From NCBI GenBank assembly GCA_963855995.1, contig OY979717.1:2477179-2541178 (forward strand): a stretch of DNA of 64,000 nt, written 5' to 3'. The translations under genes and the position numbers were made by a program. Shown here piece after piece: positions 17,950 through 30,300 of this stretch. The stretch's first letter is position 1; every line of letters starts with the position of its first letter. Below the pieces are notes generated by a model. That model worked only from the letters and a program-made list of their open reading frames with translations, searched no databases and was not told the origin of the DNA. The DNA comes from Muricea muricata (taxonomy: Eukaryota; Cnidaria; Anthozoa; Malacalcyonacea; Plexauridae).

Positions 17950-19860
17950 ACCGTGAATACTATAACACTACACGAACGTCGCATGCGAGTTAGTACAGAC
18001 TATAGCGTGACAAAATATTGGAAATAACAATGCAGCATTTTGTTTCTTGTATGATTTCATTGCGTATTTCCTCACTATATATTGGGTACATAATAAAAAA
18101 TTTAGGAAGTTTTTCGTGTGTGCGGTTATACACTCAACAAAATACCCAAATTAAAGCATTAAACAGCATGATATTGTTTCATCCGAAACCTCAGTGCAAT
18201 TTGCATATTTTTCAAATATTTTTGAACAAACGATTTTTAGTGTTAGAGATGTTGCAGATGACATTATTTCATGACAATTAAATTTTCATTATGTTGCACT
18301 TAAAGAACTTTTGGAGCAGTATTTTAGTGTTTTGTACTTTAATTTGTGTTTACAATTTGTTGATGAAATATTAATTTTTAGTTTGAATTTTTTGCATAAT
18401 GTTTTGATGTTGAATCAGTTATTTATGTTTTGAGTGAAAAAATTTTTTGAAATAATTTGTATGGTCGTTTCTTCAGAGGAAAACTGCTTTACAATTCTGA
18501 AAATATATTATAATGGCGACTTAATTCAGAATTTAGTGTAAACTTCACAGGGCTATATTTTTCGATATGTACTAAAACCCGAAATTAAACTACAGAAACG
18601 GATAGGATGCAATAAGATAGTATTTATTATGTATACCAAAGTATATTTAACAATTAGATTACGAGCTCGAGATCTCTTTTGTGATCTATCATTATATAGA
18701 AATCGATCGCGAGTAATTTAGAATCAGAGATCAAACATGACATATTCAACAAGGAAATTGATTTTTAAACATTTCTTTTAAAAAAAAATCACGACGAAAA
18801 TTATTCATTCGCGACACGCTATTTATTGATGAATAGATGGCGAGTGGCCAATTGGAATTGCCCCAGCGGGTTATAGATCATTACAAGCAAACTATTGTCT
18901 GGAGGTTTTTTATATTGACGTATCTTAATAATTAAATTTACGCAGTTAGGTGACATTAGCAATTAGTCATTCAATTTAAACGTTACGTTAAACAATATTA
19001 AATGATTAATATTCATCGCGCAAGCACACTAACATAAGATAAAATAATATAATTTAACATAACATATTTATTAAGTTGTACTCAGCATTTTCAGATCGAA
19101 GAAAAAAGTTGCAATAATTTATCACAATCACAATTGAAATTAAGTATTAATGTGAAGCAACTATTTGTTTTTTAAATTTTTTAAAGATATTAAAGATTAA
19201 CAATACTGTGAACACTATAAGGCGTCCGCACGAGCGTTGCACGCGACCATCGGGTGACAAAATACATATTGGAATGAACAACAATGCATTGATGAGAAGA
19301 TTGATTTAAAAACGACTGATTTATGGACAGCCTGTGATTAAATGGCAGTTTAGAATGGTACTTCACCTTACACTTATACAATAAAATTAAGCAAAATTTC
19401 CCATCTAGATCTGTTCTGAAGCACCGTTACCAAAAATTGGACTCAATAACATCAGCTCTCATTCACTATTAAATCACGAAATCACTTCAGTGACCCAAAG
19501 CATTTTGCTTCTTGCCTTAATTCATGCGTATTTGCTCACTATATAGGTAAATAATCCAACTTAAAAATTCAGAAATTTTTTTAAAATATTCTCGTACGTG
19601 CGTGCATACACTCATGAAAATGGCCAAATTATAACAGCATGCTATTGCATTCATAACATTTCGACACACAAGGTTTCTCCTGAAACCTTCAATTGGCATA
19701 TTTTTCAAATATTTTTGAACAAACGATTTTTAGTGCTGGAGGTGTTGTGGCTATTTATTATGTTATACTTAAGGAACTTTTGAATTGTATTTTATTGTTT
19801 TTGTACTTTAACAATTTTTGTTTACAATTTGTTGATGATGAGTTGTTCTTCTGAAACTTT
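17950..19860 (+). repeat. Diverged local duplication (two about 300-600-bp copies)
   Basis: Unit 1 runs about 17950-18400 and unit 2 about 19200-19860. Shared landmarks appear in the same order: GTGAA-ACTATAA, GACAAAATA, GCGTATTT-CTCACTATAT, TTTTTCAAATATTTTTGAAC and AACAATTTGTTGATGA. Unit 2 has extra sequence between landmarks. Neither has coding capacity. The origin could be tandem duplication or two copies of one old element. Confidence 0.55.
18655..18960 (+). repeat. MITE family with AACAATTAGATTAC end, copy 1
   Basis: It begins TTAACAATTAGATTACGAG, continues with a short palindrome ending GCGAGTAATTTAG, then GAAATTGATTTTTAAAC and a GATAGATGGCGAGTGGCCAAT segment. Related copies lie at about 24120-24440 (opposite strand) and 48775-49030. 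It is non-coding. Confidence 0.55.
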
Positions 19861-20020
19861 CTCTTCTGTTTTTGGTTATTATATTTTTGTTTTTATTATT
19901 CAAGGATTACCACCTCAAGAAGTTTTAAAATAACTTATTTTGCAACGTTTCGAGTAGTTTAACTACGAACACTGACGTATACAACAATTGAACGACCTTT
20001 TGTCATGAGTCAATTTTGAA

Positions 20021-20270
20021 TTAAACCACACGTGCACATGCATTTACATTATTTTTATCAAATTGTTTGTCTAATATTGGTCTCCACGTTATCAGTGATT
20101 CAAAACTGTGCAATACTTTCTTTTTGTTATGAAATCTTCTAAGTGACTCAATTCCTTCCCTGACTTTCCTTTGTCTTAATCTGTTTTCAACCCCTATAAC
20201 TCGTGTGTTTTCCCAGTCTATTCCTTCCTTACAGTCCACAGCTATGTCTCGCTAAACCTCCATCTTCTTT
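20021..20270 (-). pseudogene. Penelope-like element relic (region after GIY-YIG domain)
   Basis: The minus-strand frame reads DCKEGIDWENTRVIGVENR followed by QRKVREGIESL. This matches the conserved IDWxxTxI...E....RKxKEAIxI tail that follows the GIY-YIG domain in Penelope-like retroelements. An in-frame stop lies just upstream and nothing else of the element is readable. Confidence 0.45.
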
Positions 20271-21379
20271 CCCCATTCGTTCTAAAGATATACTTTGATA
20301 GTATATACTTTGATAGCTTTTTTATAGTTTGCTAAGGGTTTTTTGAAAGAACGAGGTCAACATATAAAAATATACATAACTTGTTTCACTTCATCGTTTC
20401 AGTCGTTTCATTACGGTGGTTTTGTTTCGCCTTTTCGTGTTTTAGTATATGCCTGAAATTGATACCAGACCCCGGACACCGCAATCACTCTAAGTTATGC
20501 AGTGTGTTCGAACTCTTTTAAGTTCAAATTAACTATAGCGTACTGTAGTAATTTGACAGCTCTAATTGCTTTGACCGAATGGTTCCGTAAGAACACAAGG
20601 TCTTGCATTCATGGGACAAAACTGTGTGAAAGCACATGTGAGTTGTGTCTTAATTTGCGCTGGTTAATATGACGAGAGATTAAAGCTATCAATTACTGCT
20701 ACAATACGTTACATCCCATTTGAATTTGAAAGGTTCGTTCTTTCCGTCGTTTCGTTTCGAAGTTTCTGGTTTTACCACATACCGATGGTGCTTTGTCTAT
20801 ATTAAACTGGAATAACTAAAATAGTGTTTCGTTCTTCGAGTTAAGCCCTTTTTTGATAAAGGAAGGACACAAGGGCGTGGTGAAGGGCAAACTCGAATAT
20901 GGATACGGACACGTCTCATTAATACAAGTGTTATCACACTGAAGGGATCACCGTGTTTAAGTAAAATTATATCTAACTATCTATAAGGAGACGGTTGACA
21001 AGAGCAAGCGTAATTTATGTGTATTTACATGTGATGTTTGCAAATAGATATTCAGGGTAATTGTGAGGCTTTACAGTATACTGTACCTATATAGTTTATG
21101 CGTTGCTCATGTCAACTAGTTCATTAATTTTCTCAACTATCCCCGGCTTGAATTTCAACATGTTTAAGATTTCCACTCGAATTAACACACAGTTACCCTA
21201 TAGATATCATTCAAGATCGAGTGAAGTGCCACAAAATCATAAGATCATCTATAGTTCATTCTCAGCAGGGGTTCTCATGCATGCTTAACGTCAAGTTCCA
21301 AAGTGAGTGAGGAGATTTGCCTGATTTGCCCTCACTGACACCATCAAGGTTGGGCTTTTATCACATTCATCTTATGTAG

Positions 21380-24300
21380 ATGTTTTCAAGAAGTGATTCG
21401 TGTGCGTTTACAAAGACCAACATAGAAGACGCGTTTGGACCAGAGGTGTCGTTGTTCTTGCACTGTCACTTGCGTGGTTATGACAAGAACGGCGAAGGGG
21501 AATATCCAGATCAAGGTATGTGTATAGTAGCTCGCGTTTTAAGAAAACAAACAAACAAACGGCCGAGCAAACAAACAAGCAACTAAACAATCGGATGAAA
21601 AATACGATCCTGCTCAGCGACTGGGACTTCCGATCTCCAGCATGCCAACTATAACTATAATATATATAGCTTTGGACTATAAATCATTCTCTCTTGCTAA
21701 TCGTATTTGTCGGGTTTTTAGATTACTACGACAAATATGGTGCTCCAGCAATCAGAGAGGACTCTTGGGAGGAGGGATATCATGTTATCGAGAAAAAGCT
21801 AGCCGAGTACTACAACCATGTCAAGGACAATGGGCTTGATTTTCCCCTTATCGCAGGAATGGCGGGAGGGGTACATCTCTATAAACCATTGCATGGTCGC
21901 AAAGGAGACGAACCCTGGAATATAACCGGCTGGATCCCGCGACAAAAGCGCTGGCTCAGCCAAGGAGAATTCTATACCAACAGGTTGACTTACTTCTCTC
22001 AAATGTATTTCCCGGTTAAGCAGACTGATTTTCACTTTCAGTCTCGCTTTATGGCCATTTTTCACTTCAATTGTATCATATACCGAAACGTATCAAGCAA
22101 AATTTTAAATTTAAAAATTTCGCCGTCCGCTTCCTTTTTGCAAAATGGATTTTTGGCCTTAGCCTTATCTTAGCACGCCGGACTCGTACAGCTAATATTT
22201 GTTTTGATTATATTCAGAAAATTTCTGGGAATTCGAGGCAATGAGATTCAGAATAATCTCTGGGACTATCATCCCCATGACGAAGGGGATCACGTCACTC
22301 CCGACGAACTGGAGTACAGCCAATTGGAGCCGAATGACAGATATCGAGGGGGATATTGGTTTCATCGTCAACCCTTCGGTCGCTACCTGCATATCATTGC
22401 TCTCAAATCAGTTGACCCTGAGGTACATACACAAAAATCTAACAATTTCTAAAGAGCTATTTATCTGGATGTAATAAAGTAACCCTACCAGCCTAACCCA
22501 ACACTGCGGTCAAACGTTACACGCATGCGCGAAAAACAAAGGCAAATTGAATACAAAGGAGTGAAAAGCTAAGAAAAGCGAAGAATACAAGACAACGGCT
22601 GAACATATAAGGTAGCGAAATTTTGAGTATGTTCCTTATGTTAAAAGAAAGTTTTTCTGAGTTTACCCCCTCGTAATTTTATTTACCCTTTTTTCTGGAG
22701 CTTCATAAACGTGCCGACGGCGATACTCCTGCTAAATATCCTTACTGCTGAGCCCGAAGGGCGAGTAATGATTGTCGTGCTACGCGCCCCCTCTTTAGCT
22801 AAATTTGGTGAGGTAGATACAGTCGCAGTGAGTGAGAATAGTTTTAATATAGCAAAACAGTACGCTTAGCCAAAGCCTGAAAGTCGTCGGGCGCAAAAGG
22901 CGGCAATATTATAAGACCTTTGTTTGGCCGTGTGAAATTAACGAAAGTACTGGAACCGATCTGCTTCAAGGTATCTGAAATAGCCTTCACCCTTCTGCTT
23001 CTTCGCCGGACAACTCGCGCATGCGCAAACGTTTGACCGCGGTGTTGTCTAACCCTACGAGCCGCGGAGCTGGCAAGATACTCTTAGAGGGGCAAAAATC
23101 AGCACTGAGTAGTGAGGGGAAAATAATTAACACTTATTGACTGAGACCGAGGAAAACAGTATATATTACCTTTTACCTGACATGGCTCCGTGAGGCTCTG
23201 TGGATTTGTTATTTACCGGTGAATAAAAGTAATGTCCACCGCTTAGCTACGTTGCCAGGGAGACAGTAGAATTTCTCCACTATCACGTGATACGTTTTTA
23301 ACCAATAAGAAACAGGAATAAATGAACTTTGACATTCAGTATATAATAATGTTATTTATTGACTAGTTTTTTGTTCTTGGACGCATAATACTAATATTAC
23401 GCCTACTACACACTAGGAAATATTCAAGAAAAATTGTTTTTTTTAAAAACATTGTCCCTCCCCTCCCACTTGTGGACGCCACTATCTACCCGGCGGGTCA
23501 CCGGTTAGGGCCGTAAGGGAGAATACAGATATACTGTAATTACGTACCCTATTTAAATAAAGTGTACATACATACATACATACATACATACATACATACA
23601 TACATACATACATACATACATACATACATACATACCGTGGCAAGCTAGTCACAACTAAATAATGTGAAATAAGATAACCTTACTCCTAAAGCTATGCATG
23701 TTGCGTGATGGAATAACACTACACGCAGTATTCATAATCGATAGATCGCCACGGCGTCTGTATTAGAATAACGCTGAAACGTGAGGTTCTTTAACGTTTG
23801 CTGGCCTAGACTTTTATCTTCAGTAAGATTATCCAAATGACCCTGATACAGTAATGACAATTGATAGAGGTTTGTGTTGTCACACTTGTTCTAACAGACG
23901 TTAGGACAACGTTAATCTTGTATAAAGTCGTTATTGTAATTACTGTCATAGTTAACTCTCTGCTTAATATTAGTCATACCCCTTATTTCAAGCGAACTTG
24001 CTGTTAGCAACTTGTAACAAGCTTGATGTTGCAATGATGACAACCAAAGTGTATCTATATATTGTTGCATCATTATTGCAGTAACATGTCTGACAATCTT
24101 GTCAGAATCTATAATTTGTTAGTAGAATCATACTAGCATACTAATGCAAATGCTGTAACAACTCCACTCGCTATACTTATTCCTCGATTTGTTACTCTAC
24201 TCGTTATCGATTCCTTTCTACTTGTTTTGTGAGTAGCCAAACAACAATTTTCCTGGCGTATTTTTTTCAATTCAAGGACAATATGTAGTATTATTTTTAA

Positions 24301-27300
24301 CAAAATGGTTTATGGATCAATTATTTATCTTAGATCATACTAAAACAGTTAGATTACTCGCTTCAATTTCTATTACCTATCACCGCAGCTATCAACTATC
24401 ACCGCATAGAAATCTTGAGCTCGTAATCTAATTGTTAATTAACAGCATGGTCCAAACATTTTGAGAACTTAAAACAAGCAATGCGAAAACAGCTTAGTCA
24501 AACGTGCACAATTATGAAATTTGGCTGAGAATCTCTTTAACAAAAAATGTTTATTACCGACTTACTTTCCGCATAGTATATTCATCTGACATCGGCGGCT
24601 TTTAAATTGGTTTCGAAATGTCGTCATCTTTTGATAAAAATGATTTTTCTTGACAGACTAAAGAATGTCAACGGTACAACTACATTGTCCATCCCCTGGC
24701 TTACAGGTCATCAATCGATACTATCCCAGACAACAGCGTTGATGCGATGCAATGGTGTATTATTAACATGCCCGAAGAACAACATTTCGGTGAAGGGGAG
24801 CCATGGGGTGACAAATGTCATGGCTTGGAAATATTCAATGATTTCACGTACGTTACTGTATTCATTTTCGGACTGTACATTGCCGTATTAGAGAGGTGAC
24901 ATTATATCATTTGAAAGGTGTCGCAATTAGTGAGGATGTTCAATCAGAGAGTGTTTTAGTGAGATACCTAATTACCTATGTTAGAGATATAAGAAAAAAC
25001 GTAATCCGAATACATTTTTTAATGTCATCTTATAAACTCGAGATATATAAGCTATTTAAATAGATTGTAGTGATGATCTTTCGACTCTATCATTTACATT
25101 GACTCTCACATAATTTACGTCATTATTGTTCTATTTGAAAACTCATAACTTGTGTTTACAGGATGACAGCCTTATTGGGGGTATATATAACAACGTTTTC
25201 CTTGTATTTCGTAAAGTTTTATGCATGCTGCTGAAAAATGTTGGAACAGATGTGTGAATCAGAGAGATGTCTGTATTAGGAAAGTGTTTGAATTAGTGAG
25301 ATGCTGGTATTAGATGCGAGTCTGTATTAAAGCGATGTTTGTGTACGTTAGAGAGAGATGTTCAGCGAGGTAGAGAAATGTTTGAATTGGAGAGACGTCT
25401 GTATTAGAAAGGTGTCTAAATTAGAAAGATGCATGTATTTGAGATATGGCTGTGTAAGAGCGGTGTTTGCATTAGAGAGATGTCTGTATTAGAGTCACAA
25501 GTGATGTGTTGATGTCGAAACGCGGCTTCATGTTCAGTACTTGACGGATTAGCAACTTTAGATCACCTCTAATAAAGCACTAGACTTAGTAGAAACGTTG
25601 TGCCATCAATGCATTTGAAGTGATCACATCACCCATTGTAGACTAGGCTGCAGTGTTGGATATTTAGTGATTGCTCTTCCACCAGGCTTTCGGTGCAATG
25701 AAATATTTGCTTTTTGATTAAGGTTTTTCCATTCTTACCAACCAATTGAAGAAGACGGACCAAACAATGGTGAATTAGGCACGGATAAGTGCAACCGCAG
25801 AATCAATGGAGACGATACGTATTACTACATTTTTGACACCTACCCTCTTGAGTACGGAGAATTTTTGCTTGACTCTGCTTTGGCCAGGGGAGTATACTTT
25901 CACACCATGGCAGCAAATGACGCTTTCTTTGAACGGAATAGTACGTGCCATTATTCTTGAATTAAAGAATAAAACAAACTGCAAATAAAACTTTTATCTT
26001 GAACTCGAGATTTAAAAAAAGTTTGTTAATTGAACAGTTAGCAATACTTTTGAGGAATTTAAAATGAAAACTGAGTGTCGTGTTTTTTTTTAATTATTTC
26101 AAAATACGCATATCGAGAATGTTGTGTTTTTACTCCGTGCACGCCAAGTCCCTCCTTCGCCCTCCAACACACAAGCTTAGGTTTAAAACAGACATGTATG
26201 TCTCAAAAGCTTTCTGGCTGCCTGTCCGCGTTGCCTTTATTCAGAAAACCCAGGATACGGTCGAGGTTGATTTCAAAGGTTTTTTAGTTCAAATCATTAT
26301 AATAAATCCGAAAGATTACTGCTGAACTTTGTCCCCTCTTGGTTTCTCTTAAATGTTCAATTCAAGATTGAAGTCCTATTCACAATATATATTATATTTT
26401 ATTTGATTATACTCTTACACTAGCTTTAATTAGGAGAAATTAATAATATACTCTGTGTTTCAAATGAAGTTACTGAATTATCACTTTTTTAATTACGAAA
26501 ATATAAGACCTTCCAAAAAATGCAAACAGCTGGGAAGTGTATTAGATTGATGTCACTCCAATGCAAACCCTGTATGGTATAATTGAGCCATAATTTTGTG
26601 CAAATGTTTTATTGCAGTGAAAGACATTAAATGTTCGGATCCAAAGGGTTGTCTTTACGAGTACAACAAGAGATGTAGAGTAAAGGAAGATCCCAGAGTT
26701 GGTGTAAGGAAAGCTGATCCCTCCAAGCAAAAAAAAACAGGTATATAAGATGCAAGCAGACCTCCTAAGCTGAGAACTAAGACAATTCCGAATATATAAC
26801 GAGTTATAGTTTTGGTTTGCGAAATAGAAAACAGTGATCACTGACATACATATAAAGCCTCTGATATAGAGCGAAGCGTATACAGTATTTCAATTAAAGT
26901 TGTCTTTCGAAAAGCGTAAACTGTGAACCATGAACGCGCAAGAGATGCGAATTATTGTTTATTGTGGACCTGATACCGATACTCAGGGTATTATCTTTAT
27001 ACAAAGGAAGATTGGATCTAAATTAATAAGTTTATAGAATCTCTAAATCTAAAAACAACACCCTACAGGAAGAAAAATAAAGAGAAAAACTTTGTTAGAT
27101 AGAATTTGAAAAAATATTTAGTTCACAGTGGCGGATCCAGGGTAAGTCAAAATAAATTATAGCAGCTCAATTTTAAATTCAAAATAACTTTATAACAATG
27201 TCATAGGCTATGAATTTCAAAAGAATAAAATCTAACCAATGAAGTTGCTTTGAAGGTATTTAAAAATGTAAATATATCCTAGAATGAGCTGTGGTAATTT

Positions 27301-30300
27301 ATTTTGACTTACGCTAGATCCGCCACTGTTAGTTCATAAGCCTGAAAACAATACAACGAAACTCTTATTAAAATTCACCTCATGGGTGTACCTCACAGTG
27401 CATTCAAAACAGGTTGCCTGATATGAATTATAAATTTTTGAAACTGAGCGCGCAAGGTACAATGGGTACTTGCTTAATTACAACAGTAGCTCAACAAATT
27501 TAATTCTAACATGGAGTGTGTTGTAGGGTGTTTTACTGCTATTTTCTTGTTTAAAACATAAAATACATCTTGTCGATCGATAAATTATGTATGTATTCGC
27601 CTTTATAGAGGAAGACATAAACGCAGAAAAGAAAATCAAGGAAATCGCTGATTTCTTGGAAACTTTACCGTACAAGGAAAGAACAGTTTTTGGTTTTGTC
27701 ACCTTCTTCGACCCTCGACGCTGTATCAAGGACGCAGTTTTCACAAATGATTTGGGCATTCCATACATGGGTATAGACGCAGCAGAAAAAGTCGTGATGG
27801 ACTACTTGTTAAAGGGAAGATATTACGCCGACACAGGTACAATACTTAAACATTCAATAATTGTGGAACCTTCCTCAGAGATATGAAAAATTAGAATCAT
27901 ATTAATTTGACACTGGAGAGAACAACGAAAAATTCGTTGTCTTGAGCGGGATTCGAACTCGCATTTTTGGGTTTCTAGGCCGTCCTCAAAGACAAGCGTT
28001 AAGTCGTTACGAAAATATTTCGTGCACTTAAATTGAATTTACCAGTCCCAGTTGGCTCGATAGCTCAATTGGTTGAGAGGTGGTTTAGAAATCCAAAAAT
28101 GCGAGTTCGAATCCCGCTCTAGACAACGAATTTTTCGTTGTTCTCTTCAGTGCCAGATTAATATGAATCTAGTTTTTCAATAATTGTTGGGTTTTTGTAT
28201 GTATTCATGACGGCATTAATTAACAATCAAACGCTTTGGTGAAGTTGTTCTTTGCTAACACTAGAACATCTGATCATAATTATTTGGAAGAACATTTCAC
28301 AATTTTATACAGTACTAGTTGGTTTAAGATGTAGAATTAAACGAAGATGACCAGCTGTTGCTGTACTGCATGCTAAATTTTGGGGAAGACAATTAACAAT
28401 TTTAGTCTCAAGAACTGACTTAGAACTGACGGGTTTAACTTTAACTGATACACGAGATTATCCTAGGAATTTGGGAATTATTCGTTAATGATGGTCACTC
28501 TTTGCCATACACAATATCCTATCAGTCAAATGCCGATGAAATATGCCACGATATTGGTGAAAATACGCAGCTCGTGTTTACCTTCCTTCCAGTCGTGGAA
28601 AAAAACGACGATCTGGTTTGGAGGTGAGAAGTAAATTATATACTGTAAAGTATCATGTTTCGCCACTGGCATTCTATTAATGCACGTTGGTTAGTTACAT
28701 TACGTCATTGTTGAATCTCTGTCTATAGTATACACCAACAACTTTTTGACTCACACAGTGCAATTTTTCTTGCAACTTGCAAGGCAATTCTACTCTTGGG
28801 GAATGTAAAACTGACAAATACATGTTACCATCTCAGTTTGCTAATATATTCTTAACATACCAAACGTTTGTCACAAATTTACATCTCTTAAGAGTAGAAT
28901 TGCGTTGCAAGTTGCAAGAAAAATTACATCGTGTGACGGGGACTTAACACACGTTCAGGGCTGCAGCTAGAACGTTAATAGTGAGTGTTTTCTTCAATAA
29001 ATTTTAAAAGAAACTAGTCGTGCAGAACGTGAACATATAAATAAACACGCACCCTCCCCCCCCCTTAACATTTTAGCTAAGGCCATGCATACATAAGCTC
29101 AACCGCTTTAAAAACATGACTAAACAACGCGAGTGCTAAAAAATGGGATAATTTGTCTAAGCTCACTTGTTTTTCTGGTATATTTTAACAAAAAAGGTTT
29201 CTTCACGTCACGATCGGAAAATCATGTTGAATTGATTTTGTCCAAAAAATTTTGATTGTAACGTGCTTTAGCAAACTGGCTTTTGTCGGAATTTATACAT
29301 ACTCAACACACTGCAGTCATAATACACACTCAACACACTGCAGTCAACAGGGCCGCTCAGAGAAAGAGGCAAAAGGGGCAATTTGCCCCGGACCTCAGAC
29401 TTAAGAGTGGAATATGTCTATATATAGGGAATCTCCAAAGTTGATTTTTGCCGCTGGACCCCTAAATTTCTCTGAGCGGCTCTGACAGTCAATAATAATA
29501 AAAAAAGCTGATTGGTTTTTCTCGATTATGACGTTTGACGTCAAATATTTTGCATTTCACCCATGCGAAAAATGATTTTGATCGAGTAGCTTTAAACTTT
29601 TCAACCCCAAAACAACCTATAATTTAAGAAAATTATCAAAGGTCTTTTTTTGTCCATTTCTTTCAGGAGTCGGGTTGTTTTTGTTGCTTGCAGTGGGCAA
29701 ATTTATGCTCTGTGTAAATATTACTTATCGATCAAAAAGTCACTAGTTCTAGACACTTATTTAAAATGACGTATATAGTGAACAACCAACTGAGTAGAGC
29801 TACCAGTGGTTTCATTCACTACTCTGGCTATTCTAAAGTGAATACAAAACCCAATTAAAATGCATTCAAATGCAAGTGTGTCAGAGGGTGTGTGTGAAAA
29901 TTTTTTGTCGCTAGGTACACTATTATGGTTGACGTTCTTGATCCAACAACGAATAAGGTCACCGGAGTAGAAACCACTCACGGCTACTTTAAGTTGGATC
30001 AGGACTCGAAAACAACTCTTGATCTGAGAAGTTATGAAAAGTCTCGAGTAAAATGGCTGTACTTTACTGCTATCAAACCTCAGTACCCTCAGCGTAGAAC
30101 ATGGCTTCATGCCATCCGGGGACCCGCATTTGGCACACCTCGACTCAATGGTAAGCTTAAAACTTTATGGTGCAAGCCGTATTGGGATAACCCCCTCCCC
30201 AGAACAAAAATTTAGTTAAGTGCTTGTTTGCAGGCACAAGATCGGGATAGATAAGTAGTTTAGTTAAGCACGTTGTGTTGATTTTTACGGAGGACATCCA

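Larger units (their letters stand above)
17411..21379. other. Intergenic block with old repeats
   Basis: No gene is supported. It contains a local duplication (about 17950-18260 matching about 19205-19740, sharing TTTTTCAAATATTTTTGAAC), a MITE at 18655-18960, and a Penelope-like relic at 20021-20270. A possible first mini-exon of copy B (MAQAQETM, 17621-17644, ending in a perfect GTAAGT donor and phase-compatible with the exon at 21380) is noted but weak. Confidence 0.45.

Noticed and set aside
23566-23635. CRISPR-like or satellite array
   Set aside because: It is a plain CATA microsatellite with no spacers.
28049-28130. Functional tRNA gene
   Set aside because: D and T arms are recognisable, but the anticodon arm does not pair properly and the sequence is embedded in a foldback repeat.
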